Shown here: positions 55,873-64,000 of the stretch, in pieces
Position numbering within the stretch: position 1 is the first letter of the stretch
Layout of the letters: every line of letters starts with the position of its first letter
NCBI RefSeq assembly: GCF_036288925.1
Contig: NZ_CP127167.1
Location: forward strand, 1,984,001 to 2,048,000
DNA length: 64,000 bases
Reading direction: 5' to 3'
From: Haemophilus parainfluenzae
GTDB taxonomy: Bacteria; Pseudomonadota; Gammaproteobacteria; Enterobacterales; Pasteurellaceae
The notes under the pieces: generated by a model
Databases searched by the model: none
What the model was told of the DNA's origin: nothing
The model's input: only the letters and a program-made list of their open reading frames with translations
Program-made: the position numbers and the translations under genes

Positions 55873-56535
55873 ATGCTATTAAGCGTACTTTATATTATTG
55901 GAATAACTGCCGAAGGAATTACCGGTGCATTAGCCGCTGGACGAGAAAAAATGGATATTTTTGGGGTAATTATTATTGCCTGCGTGACGGCGATTGGTGG
56001 CGGTTCGGTACGCGATGTATTACTTGGACACTACCCGCTTGGCTGGGTTAAACATCCTGAATATTTCATTATGGTGGCTGGTGCAGCTGTATTAACGGTT
56101 TTTATCGCACCTTTCATCAAACATTTCATGCGCTACTTCCGCACAATTTTCTTGGTGTTAGATGCCTTAGGATTAATCGTGTATTCCATTATCGGTGCAC
56201 AAATTGCCATTGATATGGGCTATGGCTTTACCGTGACATCCATTGCGGCAACGGTGACGGGGGCATTTGGTGGTGTGTTGCGTGATTTACTTTGTAACCG
56301 CATTCCCCTTGTATTCCAAAAAGAACTTTACGCCAGTGTATCATTCTTCTCTGCTGTGATGTATATGGCATTACAACATATTCAATTAGATCATACGTTT
56401 ACGATTTTACTGACTTTATTCAGCGGTTTTGCACTGCGTTTACTTGCTGTTCGATTTGGCTGGGGACTACCTGTTTTCGATTTCCAAGAGCAAGAAGATG
56501 AAACAAATGATAAATTACCGAAGAAAACAAAATAA
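55873..56535 (+). CDS. TRIC/UPF0126 family cation channel protein
   Basis: 220 residues, seven helices in two inverted repeats, each with the glycine-hinge motif: [15 protein letters not shown] near 38-52 and [17 protein letters not shown] near 129-145. Prokaryotic TRIC proteins form trimeric K+-permeable channels. It lies 15 bases before proA and both are probably on one transcript, though a link to proline is not known. Confidence 0.92.
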   Translation: MLLSVLYIIGITAEGITGALAAGREKMDIFGVIIIACVTAIGGGSVRDVLLGHYPLGWVKHPEYFIMVAGAAVLTVFIAPFIKHFMRYFRTIFLVLDALGLIVYSIIGAQIAIDMGYGFTVTSIAATVTGAFGGVLRDLLCNRIPLVFQKELYASVSFFSAVMYMALQHIQLDHTFTILLTLFSGFALRLLAVRFGWGLPVFDFQEQEDETNDKLPKKTK

Positions 56536-56550
56536 TTAAAAGGAATAATT

Positions 56551-57804
56551 ATGTTAGAACAAATGGGCAAACAGGCTAAAGATGCGGCCTTTATTTTAGC
56601 GCAGTTAAACACCACTGAAAAAAATCATGCGCTCAGTATTATTGCAGATCAATTAGAACAGCAAGTGGATCGTATTCTTGCCGCAAACCAAAAAGATATT
56701 GAAATTGCAAAACAAAATGGCTTATCAGAAGCATTAATTGATCGTCTTTTATTAACCGAAGATCGCCTAAAAGGCATTGCGAATGATGTGCTCCATGTGA
56801 TTTCGCTCGCCGATCCTGTGGGTAAAATCATTGATGGAGGCACCTTAGATAGCGGATTAAAGATCGAACGCGTTCGTACTCCGCTTGGCGTGATTGGTAC
56901 CATTTACGAAGCACGTCCCAATGTAACCATTGATGTGGCAAGCCTTTGCTTAAAAACCGGTAATGCCGTGATTTTACGTGGTGGAAAAGAAACGCAACAT
57001 TCCAACCAAATTTTAGTAGAAGTGGTACAAAATGCCCTTGAACAAGCTGGACTACCACGCCATGCAGTCCAAGCCATTACCGATCCGAATCGTGAACTTG
57101 TGATGCAACTGCTTAAATTGGATCGTTATGTGGATATGATTATTCCTCGTGGCGGTGCAGGCTTACATGAGCTTTGTAAACAACATTCCACTATTCCTGT
57201 GATTGTCGGTGGTGTAGGCGTTTGCCATCTTTTTGTGGAAGAAAGTGCTGACCAAGAAAAAGCCCTTGCGGTGATTGCTAATGCAAAATGCCAACGTCCA
57301 AGCACATGTAATACGCTGGAAACACTTTTAGTTCAGCGCTCGATTGCTGATGCTTTCCTACCAAAACTCGCGAAATATTTAGCCGAGAAAAAAGTAAAAT
57401 TCCATGCAAAATCGACCGCACTTTCGATTCTTCAAGCTGCAAATGTCGATGTGCAAGAAGTGACTGAACAAGCGCTACGCCAAGAATGGGGCTCATTGGA
57501 TCTCAATGTTGTGGTGGTTGAAGATATGGATGCGGCGATTGCTCACATTCGTGAATATGGCACACAACATTCAGAAAGTATCTTGACGGAAAATCAACGA
57601 CTAGCCACACAATTTATCAATCAAGTGGATGCAGCAGCCGTGTATGTGAATGCAAGTACCCGATTTACCGATGGCGGACAATTTGGTTTAGGTGCTGAAG
57701 TGGCGGTAAGTACTCAAAAACTTCACGCTCGCGGCCCAATGGGATTAGAAGCCTTAACCAGTTATAAATGGGTTTGTGTAGGTGATTACACTTCTCGCCA
57801 ATAA
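56551..57804 (+). CDS. proA: Gamma-glutamyl phosphate reductase
   Basis: Second step of proline synthesis: NADPH-dependent reduction of glutamyl 5-phosphate to the semialdehyde. Aldehyde-dehydrogenase fold, with [20 protein letters not shown] near 112-131, and the catalytic cysteine in [11 protein letters not shown] near 255. 417 residues, complete. No proB is adjacent. Starts after AAAAGGAAT and ends in an inverted uptake-signal pair. Confidence 0.97.
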   Translation: MLEQMGKQAKDAAFILAQLNTTEKNHALSIIADQLEQQVDRILAANQKDIEIAKQNGLSEALIDRLLLTEDRLKGIANDVLHVISLADPVGKIIDGGTLDSGLKIERVRTPLGVIGTIYEARPNVTIDVASLCLKTGNAVILRGGKETQHSNQILVEVVQNALEQAGLPRHAVQAITDPNRELVMQLLKLDRYVDMIIPRGGAGLHELCKQHSTIPVIVGGVGVCHLFVEESADQEKALAVIANAKCQRPSTCNTLETLLVQRSIADAFLPKLAKYLAEKKVKFHAKSTALSILQAANVDVQEVTEQALRQEWGSLDLNVVVVEDMDAAIAHIREYGTQHSESILTENQRLATQFINQVDAAAVYVNASTRFTDGGQFGLGAEVAVSTQKLHARGPMGLEALTSYKWVCVGDYTSRQ

Positions 57805-57821
57805 TCTGTTCCATCCATAAA

Positions 57822-57860
57822 ATAACCGCACTTTGAAAGCATCAAAGTGCGGTTATTTTT
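57822..57860. terminator. Inverted uptake-signal terminator between proA and the DUF808 gene
   Basis: AATAACCGCACTTTGA / TCAAAGTGCGGTTATT, 16-bp perfect arms with a 5-base loop and T run. Confidence 0.9.
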
Positions 57861-57870
57861 TATCTCGTTT

Positions 57871-58719
57871 TTAGTGTTTACCAAATAATTTCATCGCGGG
57901 TAATACAATCGCACAAGCAATCGCGCCTACAATCACACCCACGACTAACGTCGCCACATTACCTAATAAGCCATTCGCTAATTGATAATCAGCAAGTAAA
58001 TGATGAATGAAATCCACATTATGTACGAAAATACCACCACCGACTAAGAACATCGCAAGCGTACCGATAAAACTAAGTGAACGCATAAATTTAGGCATAA
58101 TCACTAAAATTGCATTCCCGATTGACTTCGCCACACCACCTTTTTTGATAAGGTATAAACCGAAATCATCCGCTCTAACAATCAATGCCACTAAGCCATA
58201 AACAAAAATAGTAATCCCGATACCCACTACCGAAAGGGAAATAATACGTGTCAGCAAGCTGGCTTCAGTTAATTCACCTAATGCAATAATGATAATTTCA
58301 GCGGAAAGAATAAAATCGGTACGAATTGCCCCTTTAATTTTAGCGGCTTCATTAAAGGTTGTTTTTTCTTCGTGCTCTTCATGAGCAATAAATTTATGTA
58401 GAATTTTCTCTACACCTTCAAAACACAAATACGCCCCACCTATCATCAGAAGTGGCACGATCAACCAAGGTAAAAACGCAGAAAGCAGTAAAGCAATTGG
58501 AATTAAAATGACTTTATTGACTAACGATCCTTTGGTGACTGCCCAAACAATGGGTAATTCACGATCGGAAGATGCCCCCGTTACCTGATTAGCATTTAAG
58601 GCTAAGTCATCGCCTACCACGCCAACAGTTTTCTTGGCTGCTATTTTGGTCATCAAAGCGACATCATCAAGAATCGATGCAATGTCATCAATAAGGGTAA
58701 AAAGAGAGCTAAACGCCAT
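57871..58719 (-). CDS. DUF808 (YedI-like) membrane protein
   Basis: 282 residues. N-terminal helix-rich segment FTLIDDIASILDDVALMTK with the family NANQVTGASSDRELPIVWAV near 41-60, then about six to seven helices. DUF808 proteins are inner-membrane proteins of unknown function. Complete gene, single unit, 40 bases downstream of dnaX on the same strand. Confidence 0.9.
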   Translation of the reverse strand: MAFSSLFTLIDDIASILDDVALMTKIAAKKTVGVVGDDLALNANQVTGASSDRELPIVWAVTKGSLVNKVILIPIALLLSAFLPWLIVPLLMIGGAYLCFEGVEKILHKFIAHEEHEEKTTFNEAAKIKGAIRTDFILSAEIIIIALGELTEASLLTRIISLSVVGIGITIFVYGLVALIVRADDFGLYLIKKGGVAKSIGNAILVIMPKFMRSLSFIGTLAMFLVGGGIFVHNVDFIHHLLADYQLANGLLGNVATLVVGVIVGAIACAIVLPAMKLFGKH

Positions 58720-58759
58720 ATTCTTTCCTTTATAAAGTTAAAATTTAGAGAAATGAGTT

Positions 58760-60904
58760 TTAGACTGGTCTAATGCTTTCGACATCCAACTTCGCATCAA
58801 ACTCTTTTTGTAATAAAAGCAGTTTTTTATCTTGCTGCAAATCCGTACGCGCCTGTTCACGTAAGTCTTGATAAACCTTTTTACGGTAATCCATCGGTGT
58901 TAAAACATCGGAATCTTCAACAAAAATCGACAATTTGACTGGTTTTTCATATAAACGTTCAAGATGTTCCACTAAATTTTTAATATTTCGATCTTGTTTT
59001 AAATGCGCTTTTTCAGAATGAAGCCCGAGTTGAATTTCATCTTCTGTTTGAGACTTAATGAAGCAATTTAATGCCAACTCTTTTGAAAAGCCAATCACGC
59101 CTGAACGTTCGACAATATCCGTCCAAGGATCTTGTTTTTGCGTAATTTGAATAATTTTCTCACGCAACTCTGGTGTCACATCTTTCAACATTGCCTGTTT
59201 AATATCAGAAGGACGCACACCGCTATCCACCTTGGCTAAATCCGGGTTGCTCCACTCCCAACGATAGGTTTCCGCATCCAGAATTTCTTGCTCTTCCGCA
59301 TCTATTTCAGCATTGTCATCAATGGTATTTTCAACCGTCTCAATACTTTGCTTTAACTTGTCAGCTTGTTGAGTCATTGGATTTGGTACCGCGGCTTTCG
59401 TTTGCGTAGCTTTCGGTGGTGTCATCTCTCGCACGGGAAGTGCGGTCATTTTAGGCGCGTTTTTTTGCTCGTCTAACTCTTGGAGATGATGCAAGGTTTC
59501 TTCCACCGCGGCTTGCTGTTCATCATGATGATGTTGGCGCTCTGATTGCTCAATTTTCGTTAATTGATTCAATGCCTCTAGCGCAGCAAGGCTAGCCAAA
59601 TTCAATGAAGATGTGGTTTGAGTGGAAACTGGTTGAGAAGACGAGGAATGCACAACCGCCGCTTGAGCCATCGGCTTTTGTGCTTGAGCAGAATAATTTG
59701 CTTTGATGTTTTGCGACAGCACCGGCATATCCACATAACCAGAAACAGGCTGATTTTCAACCGCACTTTTCTGTGTATTTTGTTCAGGGGATAGCCCGCC
59801 TTGTTTAGGCGTTTGTGCTGCCGTAAGGAACTTTGGGTGGAATGCCAATGCCCTCAATAATGTCATTTCGGCACCAATTCGACGATTTGGTGCGGAGGCC
59901 AATTCTTTTCGACCTGATACAATCACTTGATAGAAAAATTGTACGTCTTCCGGTGAAATATGTTTGGCCAGAAAACCTAAGTGATCGTTTTCATCTGTGG
60001 CATTTTTAGCAAGTAACTGCATTAACGCGATTTGATGCAATTTCTCAGCTGTTTCTGCCAATAACTCATCCCAATCACCCGCTTTTTCAGCCACCGTTTG
60101 GATGGTTTTCATTAAACGCTCACCGTTACCTTGATGTAAGGCGTAAATGATTTCAATCGGCTGATCTTCATCTAACAACCCAAGCATGGTATTCACCACA
60201 TCGGTGGAAACTTTACCGTTGCCCATGGCAATCGCTTGATCCGTTAAACTTAAGCTATCACGAATACTGCCCTGTGCAGCTTTGGCTAATTTATCTAATG
60301 CTGGCGCATCAAAAGGAATATTTTCGGCAGTAAGCACGCGATTAAGATGTGCTGAAATTTGCGGTTCATCTAATGCTTTGAGATGAAATTGCATACAACG
60401 GGATAAAATCGTAATCGGTAATTTTTGAGGATCCGTTGTAGCGAGTAGGAATTTCACATATTCAGGCGGCTCTTCCAAGGTTTTTAACAACGCATTGAAA
60501 GAATGGCGAGAAAGCATATGCACTTCATCGATAAGATAGACTTTATAACGCCCTACTACAGGCTTATATTGCACATTGTCTAACAGCTCACGCGTGTCTT
60601 CTACTTTGGTACGAGAAGCCGCATCGATTTCAATTAAATCAATAAAGTTGCCTGCTTCGATCGCTTTACAGTTTTCACATTCACCGCAAGGATCAGCAGT
60701 AATACCATTTACGCAGTTCAAGCCTTTCGCAAATAAACGAGCAATGGAGGTTTTACCCACGCCACGGGTGCCGGAAAATAAATAAGCATGATGTAAACGG
60801 TTTTCTTTTAAACCGTTTTCCAAAGCAGTGAGTACATGGCTTTGCCCCACTACTTCAGAAAAGTTTTTTGGTCGCCATTTTCTGGCTAAAACTTGGTAGC
60901 TCAT
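58760..60904 (-). CDS. dnaX: DNA polymerase III subunits tau/gamma
   Basis: Clamp-loader ATPase and, through its C-terminus, organiser of the replicative polymerase. Walker A GTRGVGKTS near 45-53, four zinc cysteines near 64-79, and DEVHMLS (Walker B) near 126. Domains IV-V follow a low-complexity, Gln/Thr/Ala-rich linker (about 370-550). 714 residues for tau. In the linker, codons 480-482 read CAA-AAA-AAC, a slippery A-AAA-AAC; a -1 shift there gives Arg-Ala-stop and a gamma-like product of about 484 residues. The E. coli-type A-AAA-AAG near codon 430 is not present. Confidence 0.96.
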   Translation of the reverse strand: MSYQVLARKWRPKNFSEVVGQSHVLTALENGLKENRLHHAYLFSGTRGVGKTSIARLFAKGLNCVNGITADPCGECENCKAIEAGNFIDLIEIDAASRTKVEDTRELLDNVQYKPVVGRYKVYLIDEVHMLSRHSFNALLKTLEEPPEYVKFLLATTDPQKLPITILSRCMQFHLKALDEPQISAHLNRVLTAENIPFDAPALDKLAKAAQGSIRDSLSLTDQAIAMGNGKVSTDVVNTMLGLLDEDQPIEIIYALHQGNGERLMKTIQTVAEKAGDWDELLAETAEKLHQIALMQLLAKNATDENDHLGFLAKHISPEDVQFFYQVIVSGRKELASAPNRRIGAEMTLLRALAFHPKFLTAAQTPKQGGLSPEQNTQKSAVENQPVSGYVDMPVLSQNIKANYSAQAQKPMAQAAVVHSSSSQPVSTQTTSSLNLASLAALEALNQLTKIEQSERQHHHDEQQAAVEETLHHLQELDEQKNAPKMTALPVREMTPPKATQTKAAVPNPMTQQADKLKQSIETVENTIDDNAEIDAEEQEILDAETYRWEWSNPDLAKVDSGVRPSDIKQAMLKDVTPELREKIIQITQKQDPWTDIVERSGVIGFSKELALNCFIKSQTEDEIQLGLHSEKAHLKQDRNIKNLVEHLERLYEKPVKLSIFVEDSDVLTPMDYRKKVYQDLREQARTDLQQDKKLLLLQKEFDAKLDVESIRPV

Positions 60905-60920
60905 CGCATCTCTTTAAAAA

Positions 60921-61463
60921 TTAATGGCCTTCAAAATTGACTAAGGTGTAGCAATCAATGCCTAAATCACGTAAGCGTTTTTCGCCCCCTAATTCTGGCA
61001 AATTAATCACAAAGGCAGCATGTTTCACATCTCCACCTAAACGTTGAACTAATTTCACGGTGGCTTCAACTGTACCGCCCGTTGCTAACAAGTCATCAAT
61101 GATTAACACATTATCACCTTGTGAAATGGCATCAGTGTGCAATTCAAGGGTGTCTTGACCGTATTCTAACTGATAAGACTGTGCAATCACTTCACGAGGT
61201 AATTTGCCCGGTTTACGAACGGGGATAAATGGCAAGCCTAATGCTAATGCAACTGGCGCACCAAAAATAAATCCACGAGACTCAGTACCAATTACTTTTG
61301 TGAGTCCTTGATCTTTATACTTTTCAACGATCAAATCGATTGTGGCTTTAAAAGCTGTAGGCGCTTCAAGTAAGCTCGTGATATCACGGAAAATAATGCC
61401 TTCTTTTGGATGATTTGGGATAGATTTGATAGAAGATTTGATTAATTCAAGTTGTTTGTTCAT
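60921..61463 (-). CDS. apt: Adenine phosphoribosyltransferase
   Basis: Salvages adenine to AMP with PRPP. The PRPP loop is [16 protein letters not shown] near 121-136, and the ESRGFIFG motif is near 62. 180 residues, complete. It lies 16 bases upstream of dnaX on the same strand, the usual apt-dnaX order, and likely shares its transcript. Confidence 0.97.
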   Translation of the reverse strand: MNKQLELIKSSIKSIPNHPKEGIIFRDITSLLEAPTAFKATIDLIVEKYKDQGLTKVIGTESRGFIFGAPVALALGLPFIPVRKPGKLPREVIAQSYQLEYGQDTLELHTDAISQGDNVLIIDDLLATGGTVEATVKLVQRLGGDVKHAAFVINLPELGGEKRLRDLGIDCYTLVNFEGH

Positions 61464-61532
61464 AAATAATTGCTCAAAAAAGAGTAAGAAAAAATCCTGT
61501 TTTTAGGCTCGCATTCTAGCATATAAAAATGC

Positions 61533-61563
61533 AAAAGTGCGGTGAATTTTGACCGCACTTTTG
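61533..61563. terminator. Inverted uptake-signal terminator after lpxM
   Basis: AAAAGTGCGGTGAA / TTGACCGCACTTTT, perfect arms with T run (on the minus strand for lpxM). Confidence 0.88.
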
Positions 61564-61576
61564 TAAATAAAATGAA

Positions 61577-62542
61577 TTAATCTGGGTAAATATCTTCCCC
61601 GTCTTTTCGAGTACGAAGAAGCTGTAAAATCCAGACATATTGTTCGGGTGTTGGCGTGACGAAATACTCTATTTCTTCGTTCATCGCACGGGCCGATTGC
61701 TCAGGATCGTCGCTTAATTGCATTGGTGGGCGAATTTCCATTTCATACTTGCCACGCTTGGCGTTATAGCGTGGGAACATTGGAATAACCACCGCTTTCG
61801 CTAATTTTGCCATTTTGTTTAACCCAGGAAGTGTGGCTTTATAAGTGGAAAAGAAATCCACAAAGACACTTTGCTCGGCACCAAAATCTTCATCTGGAAG
61901 ATAATACCCCATTTGGCCTTGTTTGATATGTGCTAAAAACGGCTTAATACCATTTTGGCGAGCATGCATTTTCCCGCCAAAACGCTGACGCGCTAAAGTC
62001 CACAACCAGTCCACCAACGGATTTCGGTGCGGGTTATACATTGACGTCATCGGCATGCCGTGTGTATGCAAAATAATGCCTGAAGCATCTATCGCCCAGC
62101 CATGTGGTACCATTAAAATGATGTTATGCCCTTCAGCTTTGGCTTGCTTGATATGTTCAAGGCCAATGAATTCACTGCGTTTTTGTAAATGTTTTTTAGA
62201 ACGAATGGCAATTTCACCAATACCAAGCATGACTTGTGCGACCGTCACAAACATCTCTTCAATCACTTTTTCACGCTGCTCAGCCGTCCAATCCGGGAAA
62301 CAGAGTTTCAAATTAATCTCGGCACGAATACGTGGTTTACCAATTTTTTTGGTCAGCGCACGAGCCAGTTTCTCGGCCATTTTATCGCGTAAACGAAATG
62401 GTACAAAAGCGAGTAACAAAAGCACAAAAATACCAAGCCAAATGCCCCAATTTTTCGGGTGCAAATATGACCATGAAAAATGTGGTTCATAACCTGTTCG
62501 TGCTGTAATACGTAATTTTTTCTGAGAGTCTGTCATAATCAA
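61577..62542 (-). CDS. lpxM: Lipid A acyltransferase LpxM/MsbB
   Basis: Adds the last secondary acyl chain (myristoyl) to lipid A. N-terminal anchor around 34-52, HX4D catalytic motif in VPHGWAIDASG near residue 148, and the LPDEDFG motif near 218. 321 residues; start 62542 or 62536 (MTDSQKK). It follows the TSUP permease and MepA genes exactly as msbB does in H. influenzae, which separates it from the lpxL copy at 46 kb. Confidence 0.93.
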   Translation of the reverse strand: MIMTDSQKKLRITARTGYEPHFSWSYLHPKNWGIWLGIFVLLLLAFVPFRLRDKMAEKLARALTKKIGKPRIRAEINLKLCFPDWTAEQREKVIEEMFVTVAQVMLGIGEIAIRSKKHLQKRSEFIGLEHIKQAKAEGHNIILMVPHGWAIDASGIILHTHGMPMTSMYNPHRNPLVDWLWTLARQRFGGKMHARQNGIKPFLAHIKQGQMGYYLPDEDFGAEQSVFVDFFSTYKATLPGLNKMAKLAKAVVIPMFPRYNAKRGKYEMEIRPPMQLSDDPEQSARAMNEEIEYFVTPTPEQYVWILQLLRTRKDGEDIYPD

Positions 62543-62545
62543 TCA

Positions 62546-63313
62546 TTAAAAATGAAACCAACCTTGATCATACGCCATTTTTATCGTCATGATAAATGAC
62601 ATAATCACCACCATCGGTCTGATCAGTTGTTTGCCTTTTGCCATCACCATTTTAGCACCTAAATTTGCACCTATCAGACTTCCTACCATCATCACTAAAC
62701 CGACAGTCCAAATGACATGCCCCCCAATAAAGAAGAAAATTAATGAAGCAAAATTTGAGGTTAAATTCATCACTTTCGCATGGGCGGTGGCTTTGGTTAG
62801 GTTAAATCCAAGCAATGTCACACAAGCTAGGTTCATCAATGAACCCGTCCCAGGCCCGAAAAAGCCGTCATAAAAACCCAGAAGAGAGCCAAAACATAAC
62901 GCAAAAACAGCATAAGAAATTCGTTGTTTACGATCACTTTCGCCCAATTTAGGCGTAAATAAAAAGTATAAGCCGATCGCTAAAATGAGAAATGGAAGCC
63001 CTTTTTTAATTAATGACGCATCTAAACTTTGAATAAGCAAGGTGCCAACCACCGAACCGATAAAAATCACCAATAAGATGAAAGAAAACTCTGATAAATT
63101 GACCGCTCTTTTACGCAAAAAGTAAATACTTGCAGACAACGCACCACCGAATGCTTGTAATTTATTCGTGCCTAATGCCATTGCAGGTGGCATACCTGTC
63201 ATTAATAAGGCAGGGATTGTAATTAAGCCTCCGCCACCCGCTATAGCATCAATAAATGCGGCAATAAAGGCAGCAGCAAAAAGCATGGCTAATATATCAA
63301 TCCCCAACTCCAT
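62546..63313 (-). CDS. TSUP-family permease (YfcA-like, TauE/SafE)
   Basis: 255 residues with eight helices. Family motifs are present: IDAIAGGGGLITIPALL near 21-37 and GFYDGFFGPGTGSLM near 140-154. Such proteins move sulphur-containing or other anions; the substrate is not known. It stands four bases from lpxM and 11 from mepA, so all three form one operon. Confidence 0.9.
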   Translation of the reverse strand: MELGIDILAMLFAAAFIAAFIDAIAGGGGLITIPALLMTGMPPAMALGTNKLQAFGGALSASIYFLRKRAVNLSEFSFILLVIFIGSVVGTLLIQSLDASLIKKGLPFLILAIGLYFLFTPKLGESDRKQRISYAVFALCFGSLLGFYDGFFGPGTGSLMNLACVTLLGFNLTKATAHAKVMNLTSNFASLIFFFIGGHVIWTVGLVMMVGSLIGANLGAKMVMAKGKQLIRPMVVIMSFIMTIKMAYDQGWFHF

Positions 63314-63323
63314 TATTTAACTC

Positions 63324-64000
63324 CTACTCTAACCATTCGCTACTATTTGGCGAACTCAACACTTGCTGACATAAAAACGGTTCTGGTGGTGTTACTTTTG
63401 GTTTAGAAGAGCCTGAACCTGGTTTTGCGGGTTCAAACCAAGAATAAAGTTCATCGCCACAACCATCGCCTGCTGGTACAGGTGCTTGATCTTCACAATA
63501 AGCGGCATCTTTCGGACAAGCAATGCGCACGTGGAAATGTGAATCATGTCCAAACCATGGACGAATTTTATGTAACCAGGTACGATCATCTCCTGCAGTT
63601 TGACAAAGTTTTAATTTAATCGCGGGGTTCACAAAAATACGCGTGACTTTGGGATCTTGTGCCGCCAGTTTAATTAATGTGGCGTGATTGTTATTCCACA
63701 CATTTTCATCAACACGTTGTGTTTGACGGTTCACCACGAGCAAACCTTTTCCATCCGAATTTAACGCTTCGCTGTCTGTCATAGTGCCCATACGCAACCA
63801 AATATCCGCATCTAATCCCATTTGATGGCTTGCATGCCCCGTTAAAAAGCGACCACCACCTGGCATAGCAATATCCCCAACTAACATCGTTGGTAAGCCT
63901 GCTGACTTCTCTTTTTGTCCAAGACGCTGTAAATAGTCAATCATATCCGGATGACCATAATAGCGATTTTTATTCATACGAATCACTTGGTAGCCCTCAC
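63324..64000 (-). CDS. mepA: Penicillin-insensitive murein endopeptidase MepA (5' end beyond window)
   Basis: Cleaves D-Ala-mDAP cross-links in the periplasm. The gene runs off the right edge; the visible frame begins EGYQVIRMNKNRYYGHPDMI. The M74-family LAS zinc motifs are seen as PGGGRFLTGHASHQMGLDADIW (zinc histidine and aspartate) and WFGHDSHFHVRIACPK. The C-terminal paired cysteines follow. The N-terminus with its signal peptide is not in the window, so length cannot be judged. Confidence 0.93.
   Translation of the reverse strand, partial: EGYQVIRMNKNRYYGHPDMIDYLQRLGQKEKSAGLPTMLVGDIAMPGGGRFLTGHASHQMGLDADIWLRMGTMTDSEALNSDGKGLLVVNRQTQRVDENVWNNNHATLIKLAAQDPKVTRIFVNPAIKLKLCQTAGDDRTWLHKIRPWFGHDSHFHVRIACPKDAAYCEDQAPVPAGDGCGDELYSWFEPAKPGSGSSKPKVTPPEPFLCQQVLSSPNSSEWLE

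Noticed and set aside
59600..59640. E. coli-type dnaX slip site near codon 430
   Set aside because: No A-AAA-AAG run in that part of the linker; the only good candidate is the A-AAA-AAC at codons 480-482.

Overview
The window is chromosomal DNA of a Haemophilus-type member of the Pasteurellaceae, most like the Haemophilus parainfluenzae group. The reasons are the many copies of the uptake signal AAGTGCGGT (often as inverted pairs that double as terminators), gene blocks in Haemophilus order (cca-lolB-ispE-prs, argR-yfcH, fabI-rnb, mepA-yfcA-lpxM, prlC beside an OppA-like protein), and a type II-C CRISPR locus whose Cas9 is about 1,055 residues long. I found no rRNA or tRNA genes.

Layout. 0-12.5 kb: housekeeping genes (tRNA CCA addition, LolB, IspE, PRPP synthase, malate dehydrogenase, ArgR, FolC, AccD, TruA, L25, DedA) with a small accessory module at 10.0-10.9 kb. 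12.6-18.3 kb: a full type II-C CRISPR system, made of a tracrRNA on the minus strand with its own promoter, cas9, cas1, cas2 and an array of 15 repeats and 14 spacers. 18.3-24.8 kb: riboflavin synthase, a MATE pump, RNase G, PutP, CmoB. 24.8-26.1 kb: an IS3-family element sitting in the loop of a terminator. 26.1-36.1 kb: RlmM, GcvA and the GcvB sRNA, IlvE, a broken transporter/acyl-ligase gene, a MerR regulator, an OppA-like lipoprotein, PrlC, S15. 36.2-44.6 kb: a damaged iron/haem-uptake locus in which most of a TonB receptor gene has been lost and a GC-rich foreign island now lies. 44.7-64 kb: LPS genes (hldE, lpxL, lpxM), fabI, rnb, tehA, serS, proA, dnaX, apt and others.

The most unusual part is the island at about 38.0-44.4 kb. 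It carries Neisseria DNA uptake sequences (ATGCCGTCTGAA inverted pairs as terminators, one copy inside the LysR gene) and also Haemophilus uptake signals. Its genes are a LysR regulator, two exported alpha/beta hydrolases, an exported flavodoxin-like protein, an aldo/keto reductase and a cupin/carboxymuconolactone-decarboxylase protein. Three transcription units each have a near-palindromic 15-bp site (consensus close to GTGAGAAAATTTCAC, matching LysR T-N11-A) centred about 65 bp upstream of the predicted start. I read this as one LysR regulon for processing some reactive or xenobiotic compound, partly in the cell envelope.

Other points: a probable CRP-activated sRNA gene between prs and mdh; a dnaX-type slippery heptamer in cas2 at which a -1 shift restores the usual Cas2 C-terminus; a different slippery heptamer in dnaX itself that would give a gamma-like short product; a second candidate sRNA with an anti-Shine-Dalgarno loop upstream of the nif3-like gene; and a hairpin that exists both as the left end of the IS and, with paired base changes, as the apparent terminator of rnb.
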